Shown piece after piece: positions 16,647 to 27,233 of a stretch of 64,000 nucleotides of DNA; the first letter of the stretch is position 1; the number at the start of each line of letters is the position of its first letter. The DNA is taken from NCBI GenBank assembly GCA_900016675.1, contig LN483070.1, forward strand, positions 558,001-622,000, written 5' to 3'. Origin of the DNA: Arthrobacter saudimassiliensis. GTDB taxonomy: Bacteria; Actinomycetota; Actinomycetes; Actinomycetales; Micrococcaceae. The notes under the pieces are model-generated. The model was given only the letters and a program-made list of their open reading frames with translations, made no database searches and was not told where the DNA came from. The position numbers and the translations under genes were made by a program.

Positions 16647-17888
16647 GTGCCTGAAGTCAAGCGTGTAGCCATGCTGTCCCTGCACACCTCCCCGCTCGAA
16701 CAGCCAGGGTCCGGCGATGCCGGCGGCATGAACGTCTATGTGCGCTCGGCGGCCCTGGAGCTGGCCCGCTCCGGGATCGACGTCGACATCTACACCCGCG
16801 CGTCGTCCCCGTCCCAGCCGGACACCGTCCGGCTGGGACCGGGCGTCGTCGTCCGGCACGTCGTGGCCGGCCCGCTGCGCCGGGTGGCCAAGGAGGACCT
16901 GCCCCGGCTCAGCGGTGAGCTTGCGCACGGCGTCTGCGAGGCCGGCGCCGGCCAGGCCTACGACCTCCTCCATTCCCACTACTGGATCTCGGGCATCGCC
17001 GGGCTGGACGTTGCCCGCGCCTGGGGCCTGCCGCTGGTCCACACCATGCACACCATGGCGCAGGTCAAGAACCAGCGGCTGCAGCCAGGGGAGCATCCCG
17101 AACCGCCGGTGCGCATCCACGGCGAACAGCAGGTCGTCGACGGCGCGGCGCGGCTGATCGCCAACACGGCCACCGAGGCCGCGGAGCTGCGCGACCTGTA
17201 CGGAGCGGACCCGCGGCTGGTGGACGTGGTGGCGCCCGGCGTTGACCTGCGGCTCTTCCATCCCCATGGGCGGGCCACCTCCCGGGCGGCGCTGAGGATG
17301 CCTCCGGAAACCTTCCACGTGGTGTTCGCCGGGCGGATCCAGCGCCTGAAGGGCCCGCACGTGCTGCTGCACGCGGCCGCTGACCTGGTCCGCCGCCGGC
17401 CGGACATCCCGCTGGCCATCAGCGTGATCGGCGCCGGCAGCGGGGCGCAGCTGCTGGACCTGAAGCCCATGGTCAGCGCGCTGGGGCTGGAACGGCGGGT
17501 CACCCTGCACGAACCGGTCCAGGCCGCCGCGCTGGCCGGCTGGTTCCGGTCCGCCGACGTCGTGGCCGTTCCCTCGTTCAGCGAGTCGTTCGGCCTCGTG
17601 GCCCTGGAAGCCCAGGCCTGCGGGACACCCGTGGCCGCAGCCAACGTGGGCGGCCTGCCCGAAGCCCTGGGCAACGGGCGTTCCGGGGTCCTGGTGGACG
17701 GCCACGCACCCGAAGCGTGGTCCCGTGCGCTGGAACGGCTGCATGACGATCCGGCGGGCCGCACCGCCCTTGGAGCCGCCGCCGCGGCACGGGCGCAGAA
17801 CTTCGGGTGGCAGCACACGGCCGCGCTCACCGGCCGCAGCTACGAGGCCGCGGTGGCCCAGCACCACGCCTTCTCGCTGCCGCACTGA
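16647..17888 (+). CDS. mshA: D-inositol-3-phosphate glycosyltransferase MshA
   Basis: First committed step of mycothiol synthesis: transfers GlcNAc from UDP-GlcNAc to 1D-myo-inositol 3-phosphate. GT4 features are present: GDAGGMNVYV near the N-terminus, the acceptor-site EPPVRIHGEQQ region, FAGRIQRLKGP at the start of the donor domain, and ESFGLVALEAQACGTPV for nucleotide-sugar binding. 413 residues, usual for MshA. GTG start with a GAAGGGAG site. The inositol-phosphate supplier ino1 lies 2 kb away. Confidence 0.94.
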   Translation: MPEVKRVAMLSLHTSPLEQPGSGDAGGMNVYVRSAALELARSGIDVDIYTRASSPSQPDTVRLGPGVVVRHVVAGPLRRVAKEDLPRLSGELAHGVCEAGAGQAYDLLHSHYWISGIAGLDVARAWGLPLVHTMHTMAQVKNQRLQPGEHPEPPVRIHGEQQVVDGAARLIANTATEAAELRDLYGADPRLVDVVAPGVDLRLFHPHGRATSRAALRMPPETFHVVFAGRIQRLKGPHVLLHAAADLVRRRPDIPLAISVIGAGSGAQLLDLKPMVSALGLERRVTLHEPVQAAALAGWFRSADVVAVPSFSESFGLVALEAQACGTPVAAANVGGLPEALGNGRSGVLVDGHAPEAWSRALERLHDDPAGRTALGAAAAARAQNFGWQHTAALTGRSYEAAVAQHHAFSLPH

Positions 17889-17985
17889 ACCGTTCCGGCG
17901 ACAGCCGGGGCGGCCGCTGATAGGTTGACGCAGAGTACCGCCGCGCCGAAGCGGCGCGGCCAGCACGAGCGGAAGGAGACGCTGC

Positions 17986-19671
17986 ATGCGTCCGGCAGAA
18001 GCCGCCTCACCTGATCTTGAAATCTCCCGCCGCGCAGCGATGCTGCCCATCGCGGACATAGCCCGCCGGGCCGGCATCCCCGACGAGGCGCTGGAGCCCT
18101 ACGGGCGGCACAAGGCGAAGGTGGATCCCGGCCTGGTGCCGGACGCCGGGGACCGCGGCGCCGTCGTGCTGGTCACAGCCATGAGCCCCACCCCCGCCGG
18201 CGAAGGCAAGTCCACCGTGACCGTGGGCCTGGCCGACGCCCTGGCCCGCACCGGGCGGCGCACCATCGCCGCCCTGCGGGAGCCCTCGCTGGGGCCGGTC
18301 CTGGGCATGAAGGGCGGCGCCACCGGCGGCGGCTATTCGCAGGTCATCCCCATGGAGGACATCAACCTGCACTTCACCGGCGACTTCCATGCCATCACGA
18401 GCGCCAACAACGCCCTCGCCGCGCTGATCGACAACCACATCCACCACGGCAACGAACTGGGCATCGACCCGCGGCGGATCACCTTCAAGCGCGTCCTCGA
18501 CCTCAACGACCGCGAACTGCGGCAGGTGGTGGTGGGCCTGGGCGGGCCCGCGCAGGGCACCCCGCGCGAGGACGGTTTCGACATCACCGTCGCCAGCGAG
18601 GTGATGGCCGTGTTCTGCCTGGCCCGCGACCTCGCGGACCTCAAGGCCCGGCTGGCGGCCATCACCGTGGGCTACACCTGGGACCGCCGCCCGGTCACGG
18701 TCGGGGACCTCGGCGTCGAGGGAGCCCTGGCCCTGCTGCTGAAGGAAGCGGTCAAGCCCAACCTGGTCCAGACCATCGCCGGGACCCCGGCCCTGGTGCA
18801 CGGCGGGCCCTTCGCCAACATCGCGCACGGCTGCAACTCCGTCATCGCCACGACGCTGGCGCGCCGGCTGGCGGACGTCGTCGTCACCGAAGCCGGCTTC
18901 GGGGCGGACCTGGGCGCGGAGAAGTACATGGACATCAAGGCGCGGACCGCCGACGTCGCTCCCGACGCCGTGGTGGTCGTGGCCACGATCCGTGCCCTGA
19001 AGATGCACGGCGGGCAGCCCCTGGAGCGCATTGACGAACCGGCGCCGGAGGCGCTGGCGGCCGGCACCGCCAACCTGCACCGGCATCTGCGGAACGTGGC
19101 CGGCTTCGGCATCCGTCCGGTGGTGGCCATCAACCGGTTCGCCTCCGACACCGACGCCGAACTGCAGTGGCTGCGGCGCTGGTGCGCCGACCAGGGCTTC
19201 GAGGCCGCCGTGGCCGATGTCTGGGCCGGCGGCGGCGGCGGGCCGGGCGGCGACGAGCTGGCCGCGCGGGTGCTCAAGGCCCTGGACGAGCCACGCAGCT
19301 TCCGCCACCTCTACCCGCTGGAGCTGCCGGTGGAGGAGAAGATCCGCACCATCGCCCGCGACATCTACGGGGCGGCGGACGTGGAGTTCGCACTGCCCGC
19401 CCTGCGCCGGCTGGAGGAGATCCGCGCCCACGGATGTGACCGGCTGCCGGTGTGCATGGCCAAGACGCAGTATTCCTTCTCGGACAACGCCGCGCTGCTG
19501 GGCGCACCGGAGGGCTTCACCCTGCACGTCCGGGACCTGGTGGTGAAGACCGGCGCCGGGTTCGTCGTCGCGCTGACCGGCGCGGTCATGACCATGCCCG
19601 GCCTGCCCCGGCACCCGGCGGCGCTGCGCATGGACGTCGACGCCGACGGCACCCCCTCCGGACTGAGCTGA
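17986..19671 (+). CDS. fhs: Formate--tetrahydrofolate ligase
   Basis: ATP-dependent synthesis of 10-formyl-THF from formate. P-loop TPAGEGKST (Lys75) and the family motif [12 protein letters not shown] followed by [12 protein letters not shown] are clear. 561 residues, normal length. ATG preceded by GGAAGGAG. It feeds one-carbon units to purine and fMet synthesis. It sits between mshA and the convergent ino1 without evident pathway link. Confidence 0.96.
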   Translation: MRPAEAASPDLEISRRAAMLPIADIARRAGIPDEALEPYGRHKAKVDPGLVPDAGDRGAVVLVTAMSPTPAGEGKSTVTVGLADALARTGRRTIAALREPSLGPVLGMKGGATGGGYSQVIPMEDINLHFTGDFHAITSANNALAALIDNHIHHGNELGIDPRRITFKRVLDLNDRELRQVVVGLGGPAQGTPREDGFDITVASEVMAVFCLARDLADLKARLAAITVGYTWDRRPVTVGDLGVEGALALLLKEAVKPNLVQTIAGTPALVHGGPFANIAHGCNSVIATTLARRLADVVVTEAGFGADLGAEKYMDIKARTADVAPDAVVVVATIRALKMHGGQPLERIDEPAPEALAAGTANLHRHLRNVAGFGIRPVVAINRFASDTDAELQWLRRWCADQGFEAAVADVWAGGGGGPGGDELAARVLKALDEPRSFRHLYPLELPVEEKIRTIARDIYGAADVEFALPALRRLEEIRAHGCDRLPVCMAKTQYSFSDNAALLGAPEGFTLHVRDLVVKTGAGFVVALTGAVMTMPGLPRHPAALRMDVDADGTPSGLS

Positions 19672-19682
19672 CCCCGGAAGGG

Positions 19683-19710
19683 GCGCCGGCGCTGTCGGGG
19701 GTGCCGGCGC
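19683..19710. terminator. Bidirectional hairpin between fhs and ino1
   Basis: GCGCCGGC and GCCGGCGC form an 8-bp GC-only stem in the 63-bp gap between convergent genes. No T-run. Confidence 0.5.
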
Positions 19711-19734
19711 CGGCATGCCGGCTGGCGGGGAGGC

Positions 19735-20820
19735 TTAGCGCTCGGCCTCGCCGCGGATGAACTGCTCCACCTTTTCGCGGGCGATGTCGTCGTTGTACTG
19801 CTCCGGCGGGGACTTCATGAAGTAGCTGGACGCGGAGAGGATCGGGCCGCCGATCCCGCGGTCCAGGGCGATCTTCGCCGCACGCACGGCGTCGATGATG
19901 ACGCCGGCGGAGTTGGGGGAGTCCCACACCTCCAGCTTGTACTCCAGCGACACCGGGGCGTCGCCGAAGTTGCGGCCCTCGAGGCGGACGAACGCCCACT
20001 TGCGGTCGTCCAGCCACGCCACGTAGTCCGACGGGCCGATGTGCACGTCGTCGGCCTTCAGCTCGGCGGAGGTGTTGGAGGTGACGGCCTGAGTCTTGGA
20101 GATTTTCTTCGACTCCAGCCGCTCCCGCTCAAGCATGTTCTTGAAGTCCATGTTGCCGCCGACGTTCAGCTGGTACGTGCGGTCCAGGGTGACGCCGCGG
20201 TCTTCGAAGAGCTTGGCCATGACCCGGTGCGTGATGGTGGCGCCGATCTGGCTCTTGATGTCGTCGCCGACGATCGGCACGCCGGCGGCCGTGAACTTCT
20301 CCGCCCACTCCCGGGTTCCGGCGATGAAGACCGGCAGGGCGTTCACGAACGCCACCCCGGCGTCGATGGCGCACTGGGCGTAGAACTTCGCCGCCTGCTC
20401 CGAGCCCACCGGCAGGTAGCAGACCAGCACATCGATGGCAGCGTCGCGGAGCGCCTGCGCCACGTCCACCGGCTCCTCGGAGGACTCCTCGATGGTCTCC
20501 CGGTAGTACCGTCCCAGCCCGTCGAGGGTGGGGCCGCGCTGCACCCGCACCCCGGTGGCCGGCACGTCGCAGATCTTGATCGTGTTGTTCTCGCTGGCAC
20601 CGATCGCGTCGGCCAGGTCCAGGCCGACCTTCTTGCCGTCGACGTCGAACGCCGCGGCGAACTGCACGTCGCGGACATGGTAGTCGCCGAAGCGGACGTG
20701 CATCAGCCCGGGAACGGTGGAACCGGGATCGGCGTCACGGTAGTAGTGCACCCCCTGCACCAGCGAAGCCGCGCAGTTGCCGACGCCAACGATTGCCACC
20801 CGGATGGGATTCTCAGCCAC
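19735..20820 (-). CDS. ino1: Inositol-3-phosphate synthase
   Basis: Converts glucose 6-phosphate to 1D-myo-inositol 3-phosphate, precursor of mycothiol and phosphatidylinositol. The GTG at 20820 has AAAGGAG four bases upstream and gives the family N-terminus ([21 protein letters not shown]-binding). [12 protein letters not shown] and VTSNTSAEL are conserved active-site segments. 361 residues, matching M. tuberculosis Ino1. The frame stays open far upstream only because it is antisense to the next gene. Confidence 0.96.
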   Translation of the reverse strand: MAENPIRVAIVGVGNCAASLVQGVHYYRDADPGSTVPGLMHVRFGDYHVRDVQFAAAFDVDGKKVGLDLADAIGASENNTIKICDVPATGVRVQRGPTLDGLGRYYRETIEESSEEPVDVAQALRDAAIDVLVCYLPVGSEQAAKFYAQCAIDAGVAFVNALPVFIAGTREWAEKFTAAGVPIVGDDIKSQIGATITHRVMAKLFEDRGVTLDRTYQLNVGGNMDFKNMLERERLESKKISKTQAVTSNTSAELKADDVHIGPSDYVAWLDDRKWAFVRLEGRNFGDAPVSLEYKLEVWDSPNSAGVIIDAVRAAKIALDRGIGGPILSASSYFMKSPPEQYNDDIAREKVEQFIRGEAER

Positions 20821-21024
20821 TTTTCTCCTTTGAAGAACAGGTCCCGTGCGGTGCTCCCGGCGCCGCAACGGGACCAGTCTAAGGGGTGTGACCGGGGATA
20901 CACCCCCGGATCCGCCAGCCGGTGCCCCGGAACCGGCCGAGGCCGCAGACGGCGGCCTTCGGGGCGGCCTAAGGTGGAACGGCCCGGACCGCGTCCGCCA
21001 CCCTCGACCAGCAGGGAGTCGAAG

Positions 21025-22350
21025 ATGTCCGCACCTCCGCAGCACACGGGCGGCCGCCTCGCCCTCGCCGCCGTGCTCACCGCGCTCGCCGCGGCCGGCT
21101 GCTCGGGCGGCGGAGGCTCCGCACAGAGCTCCCCCGTGTCCGATACCGGCACGCCCACCGGCGGCCAGCCGGCGTCGGCCGCTGCCTGCAGCGCCCCGCC
21201 GTCGGGGGACATCGGGGCAAGCCCCACCTCCGGCCAGGACTTCAGCAGCTCGGAACCCGATGCCTCGGCGCTGGCCCTCTCCGACGGCGAACGCCGGTCC
21301 CTCACGGGCGGCACGGTCACCAAGACCGGAGACAGCAGCAGCGAGGACCAGTCCAGCTTCACCGGACTGAACGCCGCCGTCCTCGCCCCCGGAGGCGCAC
21401 GGCTGGGCCTGTCCGGCACCACGATCACCTCCACCGGCACCGGAGCCAATGCGGTCTTCGCCACCGGCACGGGCTCCCTGATCCAGCTGCAGGACGTCAC
21501 CATCACTGCCGGGGGCAGCCTCGCCCACGCGGTCATGGCCACCGCCGGGGCAGCGGTGACCGGAGCGAACCTCACCATGGAAACCACCGGTGAACGCTCC
21601 TCCGCCGTCGCGACCGACCGCGGCGGCGGCGAGATCACGCTGGCCAACGCCACCGCCCGCACCAGCGGGGAACGCTCCGCCCTGGTCTACTCCACCGGAC
21701 AGATCACCGCGTGCAACCTGGCCGGGGCCTCCGGCGCCGCCGAGGCGGTGGTGGTGGAAGGGGCAAACGCCGCGGCGGTCACCGCTTCGGACCTCACCGG
21801 CGCCACCGCCGGAGCCCGGCTCTACTCCAGCACCCCCGGCGGCACCGGCGGCGGGTCCTTCAGCATGACCGGCGGCACGCTCACCGCCCGTTCCGGCGAC
21901 GCCGTGCTCATCGAGGGCGTCAGCGGGCAGGTGAACCTCTCGAACCAGGCGCAGCTGCAGGCGGACGCAGGAATCCTGATCCACGCGACGCAGGGCGCGC
22001 AGGGCAGCGCCAACCTCAGCGAAACCACCCTGACGGGCGCGGTGGGCGCCGACGCCGCGTCCAGCCTCGATCTCTCCCTGACCGCCGACAGCGTCATCGA
22101 AGGCACCCTGGACAACGTGGGCCTCACCCTGGACAACACCAGCAGCATCCGCCTCGACGCCGACTCCACCGCCACCACCGTCGCCGGGGCGCTGGTCAGC
22201 GGAAACCGGATCAGCAACATCACCGGCAACGGCCACACCCTCACCTATGACCCCTCCGCCTCCGGCAACTCCTACCTGGCGGGCCGCAGCTACGACCTGC
22301 AGGGCGGAGGGACGCTGCAGCCCGCCGCCGAGACGGGCGAAGGCGGGTAG
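21025..22350 (+). CDS. Predicted secreted lipoprotein with beta-helix-like repeats
   Basis: ATG at 21025 with GGGAG upstream. The N-terminus is a lipoprotein signal ending in a lipobox (ALAAAGC, Cys near residue 28), then a Gly/Ser linker. The rest, about 350 residues, is Thr/Ser/Gly/Ala-rich with many short recurring turns such as [12 protein letters not shown] and [13 protein letters not shown], the pattern of a right-handed parallel beta-helix or adhesin-like solenoid. No catalytic motif is evident. It should be anchored on the outer face of the membrane. Divergent from ino1 across 204 bp. Binding partner unknown. Confidence 0.65.
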   Translation: MSAPPQHTGGRLALAAVLTALAAAGCSGGGGSAQSSPVSDTGTPTGGQPASAAACSAPPSGDIGASPTSGQDFSSSEPDASALALSDGERRSLTGGTVTKTGDSSSEDQSSFTGLNAAVLAPGGARLGLSGTTITSTGTGANAVFATGTGSLIQLQDVTITAGGSLAHAVMATAGAAVTGANLTMETTGERSSAVATDRGGGEITLANATARTSGERSALVYSTGQITACNLAGASGAAEAVVVEGANAAAVTASDLTGATAGARLYSSTPGGTGGGSFSMTGGTLTARSGDAVLIEGVSGQVNLSNQAQLQADAGILIHATQGAQGSANLSETTLTGAVGADAASSLDLSLTADSVIEGTLDNVGLTLDNTSSIRLDADSTATTVAGALVSGNRISNITGNGHTLTYDPSASGNSYLAGRSYDLQGGGTLQPAAETGEGG

Positions 22351-22415
22351 CCGGACAGCGCCCGGACCGGGACGGCGGTCGGCAGCCGGACCGTCCAAGG
22401 GGAATACTGGAAGCC

Positions 22416-23885
22416 ATGGAGGAACCCGCCCCCCGCCGTCGGCCGCTGCGCATCGTGGTGCCCAGCCGCAACGACCCTTTCCTGCGCCGGTTCACTGAGC
22501 TGATCGGCGGCCCGCTGGGCCGCTTCACCGCTCCGGGCATCGTCTCGCCGGGTTTCTGGACCGTGCCCCGGGTGCTGATCCTGCTGACCACCGCCGCCGC
22601 TCTGCTGGCCGTGGCGGTGAAAATCCCCTGCCGGACGGCTGGCTGGAACACTCCGGACCATTTCTACCGGGCCTGCTATTCGGACTGGCCGGTCCTGTTC
22701 ACCGGACGGGGCCTGGCCGACGGGGTGTTCCCGTTCCTGACCCCCGGCGCACAGTTCGAGTACCCGGTCCTGCTGGGCCTGATCGCCGGAGCCACCGCCC
22801 TGCTGGTACCCGGCACCGGAACCGGGGCCGAGCGCGCCCTGGCCTACTTCGACATCAACGCGCTGCTCGCCACCGGCGCCTGGATCGGCACCGTCATCGC
22901 CACCATGCGGATGAGCCACCGCAGGCCCTGGGACGCCGCAATGGTCGCCCTGGCCCCGGCGCTGATCCTGTCCGTCTACATCAACTGGGACATCTGGGCG
23001 GTACTGGCCGCCGCCCTCGGCATGCTCGCCTTCTCCCGCGGACGGTACCTGCAGGCCGGCCTCTGGCTGGGCCTGGGCACCGCGCTGAAGCTCTACCCGC
23101 TGATCCTGCTCGGGGCACTGCTGGTCCCGGCCCTGCGGACCCTGAAGCTGCGGCCGTTCCTGATCACCACGGCGGCCACGGCGGGCACCTGGCTGCTGGT
23201 CAATCTCCCGTTCATGCTGCGCGACGTTGAGGCCTGGTCCTTCTTCCTGCAGTTCACGGGCGACCGGCCGGCCGGCTATTCCTCGGTCTGGTTCGCCTGG
23301 AACCTGACCGCGGACCGGCTGGGCCTGCCCGGCGTCGACGCGGGATTCATCAACGTCTGGGCGTACCTGCTCTTCGCCCTGGCCTGCGCCGGAATCGCGG
23401 TCCTCGGCCTGGCCGCGCCGCGCCGGCCCCGGGTGGCGCAGCTGGCCTTCCTGATCGTGGCCGCGTTCGTACTCACCAACAAGGTCTATTCGCCGCAGTT
23501 CGTGCTCTGGCTGGTGCCGCTGGCGGCCCTCGCCCTGCCGCGCTGGCGGGACTTCCTGATCTGGCAGTTCTTCGAGGTGCTGCACTGGTGGGCCATCTGG
23601 ATGTACCTGGCCCGGGAGACCTCCGGAGGCTCGACCCAGAACAACATCGACGATCCCTGGTACGTGGCCGCCGTCGTCGCCCACATGGCGGCCACGGCCT
23701 ACCTGATGGCCCGGGTGGTGGCCGGGATCCTCGATCCGCGCGAGGATCCCGTGCGCCGCACCGACGTCGACGACCCGACGGGCGGGCCGTTCGACGGCGC
23801 CGCGGACCGGCTGCGGCTGAAGGGGCTGCGGCCCGTTCGGGTAGCCTTGGAACCGCACGCGGAACCGGCGAAAGAAGCATTGTGA
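22416..23885 (+). CDS. Polytopic membrane glycosyltransferase (GT87/DUF2029 family)
   Basis: A 489-residue protein with about ten hydrophobic segments. After a soluble N-terminus ([13 protein letters not shown]) it shows [10 protein letters not shown] and the [15 protein letters not shown] segment typical of GT87 polyprenol-sugar-dependent mannosyl or arabinosyl transferases. The homologous position upstream of rpsF in M. tuberculosis holds Rv0051. It overlaps the Fem gene by four bases (GTGA), so the two are probably translationally coupled. The sugar it transfers is not readable. Confidence 0.82.
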   Translation: MEEPAPRRRPLRIVVPSRNDPFLRRFTELIGGPLGRFTAPGIVSPGFWTVPRVLILLTTAAALLAVAVKIPCRTAGWNTPDHFYRACYSDWPVLFTGRGLADGVFPFLTPGAQFEYPVLLGLIAGATALLVPGTGTGAERALAYFDINALLATGAWIGTVIATMRMSHRRPWDAAMVALAPALILSVYINWDIWAVLAAALGMLAFSRGRYLQAGLWLGLGTALKLYPLILLGALLVPALRTLKLRPFLITTAATAGTWLLVNLPFMLRDVEAWSFFLQFTGDRPAGYSSVWFAWNLTADRLGLPGVDAGFINVWAYLLFALACAGIAVLGLAAPRRPRVAQLAFLIVAAFVLTNKVYSPQFVLWLVPLAALALPRWRDFLIWQFFEVLHWWAIWMYLARETSGGSTQNNIDDPWYVAAVVAHMAATAYLMARVVAGILDPREDPVRRTDVDDPTGGPFDGAADRLRLKGLRPVRVALEPHAEPAKEAL

Positions 23886-24958
23886 CCCCCCAGTCCTACC
23901 GTTCACAGCAGTTGACGGACCACGAGTTCGAGGCCCTGGCGAAGGAGCACCCGGACACCGTCATTCCGCTGGAACAGACCCCGATGTGGGCCCGGTTCGA
24001 GAAGCGGCTGGGGCGGGACCCCTACGGCATCTGGGCCTACTACGACGACGCCGGTCAGCTGGTGGCGCTGGCCTCCTACCTGCGCTCGCAGCGGAAGCTG
24101 CGGCCCTCGCTTGTGGTGGTCAACGGTCCGGTGTGGTTCGCCGAGCGCACGGCCGACGCCGAGGTCGCCCTGGTGGCGACGGTGCGGCGCCAGTTCCGCG
24201 ACGATCCGGCGGTGGATCCGCTGTACGTGCGGATGCAGGTCGCGCACCCGGCCCCGCCGGTGACGGGGCCGCTGGAGCACGGCTGGTACGAGCGGGAAAT
24301 CGTGGTGGACCTGACCCCGGACGAAGACGCCATCTTCGCCGCCTTCCGCTCCAACGCCCGGAACCTGGTGCGCAAGGCCCGGAAGCTCGGCGTCGAGGTC
24401 CGCAGCATCGAACGCAGCCGGTGGGCCGAAGTGTTCCGCACCGAGCTGTATCCGATCCTGCAGGAGACCGCAGCGCGTGACGGCTTCACCAGCTTCGATT
24501 CCGGCTACTACGAGACGCTGCTGGACGAGCTGGGGGAGCACCTGCGCCTGATGGTGGCCTACGCGGACGGCCGGGCGGTGTCCTGGCTGATCACCACCGA
24601 ATACCGCGGCTACGCCGTGTACTACTTCGCCGGCAGCTCCGCCGACGCCCGGAAGACGAACGCCCCCTACCTGCTGCTCTGGGAGGCGTTCCGCGAACTG
24701 AAGGCCGCGGGCAACAGCGCGTGCGGCCTGACCGGCATCGAGAGCGAGAACTACCCGTCGCTGGCGAACGTGACGACCTTCAAGCGCAATTTCTCCAAGA
24801 CCGTGGTCACGGTTCCCACCACCTACGACATCCCGCTGCATCCGGCCCGCTACCGTATATTGGCCGCAGTGCTGGCTGCGCGCCGGGAGATGCCCGGCCG
24901 GGCCCGGGCCGTGGGAGCCCTCCGCGGACTGCCGGGGCGGCTGCGCCGGCGCGGATAG
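23882..24958 (+). CDS. Fem-type peptidoglycan bridge aminoacyltransferase
   Basis: A GNAT-like protein of the FemABX family, which uses aminoacyl-tRNA to add residues to the lipid II stem peptide. Conserved features include the N-terminal LEQTPMWARFEKR, FRSNARNLVRKARKLGV and the C-terminal LTGIESENYPSLANVTTFKRNFS. 358 residues. GTG at 23882 overlaps the GT87 stop. Arthrobacter-type walls have interpeptide bridges, which would need such an enzyme; the amino acid added cannot be told. Confidence 0.88.
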   Translation: MTPQSYRSQQLTDHEFEALAKEHPDTVIPLEQTPMWARFEKRLGRDPYGIWAYYDDAGQLVALASYLRSQRKLRPSLVVVNGPVWFAERTADAEVALVATVRRQFRDDPAVDPLYVRMQVAHPAPPVTGPLEHGWYEREIVVDLTPDEDAIFAAFRSNARNLVRKARKLGVEVRSIERSRWAEVFRTELYPILQETAARDGFTSFDSGYYETLLDELGEHLRLMVAYADGRAVSWLITTEYRGYAVYYFAGSSADARKTNAPYLLLWEAFRELKAAGNSACGLTGIESENYPSLANVTTFKRNFSKTVVTVPTTYDIPLHPARYRILAAVLAARREMPGRARAVGALRGLPGRLRRRG

Positions 24959-24965
24959 GAGACCC

Positions 24966-26417
24966 ATGGCAGACGTCACCGTGGTGGGAGCCGGGCCCAA
25001 CGGGCTGGCGGCGGCCGTGGTCATGGCCCGCGCCGGCCTGTCCGTGCAGGTCCGGGAAGCGGCGGATACGATCGGCGGCGGCAGCCGCACCAAGGAGCTG
25101 ATCGAACCCGGCCACCTCCACGACGTCTGCTCGGCCGTCCACCCGATGGCCCTGGCCTCGCCGTTCTTCCGCGACTTCGAACTGGCCCGCCGGGTCCGGC
25201 TCATCGTCCCCGAGCTCTCCTACGCCAATCCGCTCAGCGGCGGCAGGGCCGCCCTGGCCTGGCACAGCCTGGAGCGGACGGCGGAGGGACTGGGCCGGGA
25301 CGGGGCCGCCTACCGCGCGCTGATGGAACCGCTGGCCGAACATTCCGAAGCCATCACCGATCTGCTGATGGGATCGCTGCTGCAATCACCGCCGTCAGCC
25401 CTGCGCCATCCGGCGGCCGCCCTGCGCCTGGGCCTGGCCGTGCTCGAGCAGGGCAGCCCGGCCTGGAACCTTCGCTTCCGCGGCGAGGAGGCACCCGCCC
25501 TGCTGACCGGCGTCGCCGCGCACCCGGTGGGCCGGCTGCCGAGCCTGTCCTCCGCGGGAGCCGGAACGATGCTGAGCCTGCTGGCGCACACGGTGGGCTG
25601 GCCGGTGCCGGAAGGCGGCTCGCAGGCCATCATCGAGGCGATGGCCGACGACGTGCGGGCCCACGGCGGCGACATCCTGACGTCCAGCCCGGTCACCTCG
25701 CTGGACGAGGTCCGCGGCTCACGGGCGGTGTTCCTGGACACGGCACCGGCGGGACTGCTGGCGCTCGCCTCGGACCGGCTGCCGGCGCGCTACCGCCGCA
25801 GCCTGGAGCAGTTCCGCTACGGCAACGGAGCCTGCAAGGTGGACTTCATCCTCTCCGAACCGGTGCCCTGGTCCCATCCCGACGTGGCGCGGGCCGGCAC
25901 CGTCCACCTGGGCGGGAGCCGGGCCGAAACCGCCAGGGCCGAACGGCAGGTCGCCGACGGCTTCCACCCGGATGTTCCCTATGTGCTGACCTCGCAGCCC
26001 ACCGCCTTCGACGCGGGGCGTGCTCCGCAGGGACGGCATATCCTCTGGGCCTACTGCCACGTGCCGGCCGGTTCGGACATCGATATGACCGCGACCATCA
26101 CCCGGCGGATCGAGGATTTCGCTCCCGGGTTCCGGGACACGGTCATCGCGTCCCGGGCGACGACGGCCGCCGGGCTGGAGCGGTACAACGCCAACTACGT
26201 GGGCGGGGACTTCGGCGCCGGGGCGGTCTCCCTGCTGCAGATGCTCAGGCGTCCGGTCGTCTCGCCCTCGCCCTGGCGCACGCCGCTGGACGGGGTCTAC
26301 CTCTGCTCCTCCTCGACCCCGCCCGGCCCCGGCGTGCACGGCATGGGCGGCTACCACGCTGCGCAGATCTCCCTGCAGCGCGATTTCGGCCTGCCGGTGC
26401 CTTCGCTGGCCGCCTGA
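24966..26417 (+). CDS. FAD-dependent oxidoreductase, phytoene desaturase-like
   Basis: A 483-residue protein starting with the Rossmann motif VVGAGPNGLAAAVVMARAG, and ending with an FAD-contact region typical of CrtI-like enzymes (VYLCSSSTPPGPGVHGMGGYHAA). No carotenoid genes surround it, so carotenoid substrate is not supported. It follows the Fem gene after seven bases and may be co-transcribed. Confidence 0.85.
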   Translation: MADVTVVGAGPNGLAAAVVMARAGLSVQVREAADTIGGGSRTKELIEPGHLHDVCSAVHPMALASPFFRDFELARRVRLIVPELSYANPLSGGRAALAWHSLERTAEGLGRDGAAYRALMEPLAEHSEAITDLLMGSLLQSPPSALRHPAAALRLGLAVLEQGSPAWNLRFRGEEAPALLTGVAAHPVGRLPSLSSAGAGTMLSLLAHTVGWPVPEGGSQAIIEAMADDVRAHGGDILTSSPVTSLDEVRGSRAVFLDTAPAGLLALASDRLPARYRRSLEQFRYGNGACKVDFILSEPVPWSHPDVARAGTVHLGGSRAETARAERQVADGFHPDVPYVLTSQPTAFDAGRAPQGRHILWAYCHVPAGSDIDMTATITRRIEDFAPGFRDTVIASRATTAAGLERYNANYVGGDFGAGAVSLLQMLRRPVVSPSPWRTPLDGVYLCSSSTPPGPGVHGMGGYHAAQISLQRDFGLPVPSLAA

Positions 26418-26492
26418 CGGAGGCATTTGGGCTTCCCTTTTGCGCCCGGCCGTGGCGAACTGGAGGAAGCATCCGGCGACAAGGAGCCTGTC

Positions 26493-26762
26493 ATGCCCGT
26501 CCACCTGAACGACCACCACCGGGACACCCTCCAGCAGATCCTCCGGCATCCGACCAGCGGCAACATCGAATGGCGAAGGGTGCGCTCGCTGCTCGAAGCG
26601 GTGGCGGACACGACCCGGGAGCACAACGGCAAGTACGAGGTCACGCTGGCCGGACAGACCGATTACCTCACCCCGCCGCACGGCAAGGACATCGACGAAC
26701 AGACGGTGGTGGACCTGCGCAGAATGCTGCAGCGGGCCGGCTACACGCTCGATTCGCGGTAA
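26493..26762 (+). CDS. Orphan HicA-like small protein
   Basis: ATG at 26493 with AAGGAG six bases upstream; 89 residues. The arrangement of an N-terminal helix, a strand region (HNGKYEVTLAGQTDYL), a HGKDID segment and a final helix (VVDLRRMLQRAGY) resembles the dsRBD-like HicA mRNA interferase fold. The usual early catalytic His region is not convincingly conserved, and no HicB antitoxin gene is adjacent. It may be an inactive or housekeeping relative. Confidence 0.6.
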   Translation: MPVHLNDHHRDTLQQILRHPTSGNIEWRRVRSLLEAVADTTREHNGKYEVTLAGQTDYLTPPHGKDIDEQTVVDLRRMLQRAGYTLDSR

Positions 26763-26792
26763 CCGGCCCGCTGCCGGCGGGGACGGACGTCG

Positions 26793-27116
26793 CTAGTCGA
26801 CGGTGAGTTCGCCCATCCGGGACCATTCGGTGGCGCCCTCGATCACCGTGTTGATGATCCGGGGAGTCTCCACCAGGGCCGGCTGCATGTCCTTCATGGC
26901 CTGCTGGAAGTGGTCGCTGTTCACATGGGCGGCCGCGGCGTCCTCCTGGAATGCCTCCACCAGCACATATTCGTTCGGGTCCTCGAGGCTGCGGGACCAG
27001 TCGAACCACAGGTTGCCCGGCTCGTTCCGGGTGGCCTCGGTGAAGGCCCGGGTCAGCTCCGGCCAGCTCTCGACGTACTCCGGCTTCACCTTGAACTTGA
27101 CGACGATGAAGATCAC
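26793..27116 (-). CDS. Putative quinol/antibiotic biosynthesis monooxygenase (ABM domain)
   Basis: A 107-residue ferredoxin-like fold protein: VIFIVVKFKVKPEY, then EPGNLWFDWSRSLEDPNEYVLVEAFQ and AAAHVNSDHFQQAM, the ABM pattern. GTG at 27116 gives this family N-terminus; GGCAGGA lies upstream. ABM proteins oxidise quinols or degrade small aromatics; the true substrate is unknown. Divergent from the ABC-F gene. Confidence 0.82.
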   Translation of the reverse strand: MIFIVVKFKVKPEYVESWPELTRAFTEATRNEPGNLWFDWSRSLEDPNEYVLVEAFQEDAAAAHVNSDHFQQAMKDMQPALVETPRIINTVIEGATEWSRMGELTVD

Positions 27117-27233
27117 GGCTGTCCTGCCTTTCGTTGTGGGGTACAGGCTGCCATCGTATTCCGGCCGGGCGAGGCCGTGTCCAGCCCGGCGCCCGCGGAG
27201 GCCTCCCGGCCCCGGCAGTGCGAGGATGGAGGC

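Noticed and set aside
20821-22398. N-terminal extension of ino1 giving an 887-residue protein
   Set aside because: The extension is antisense to the lipoprotein gene, and the GTG at 20820 has an excellent ribosome site and gives the family length.
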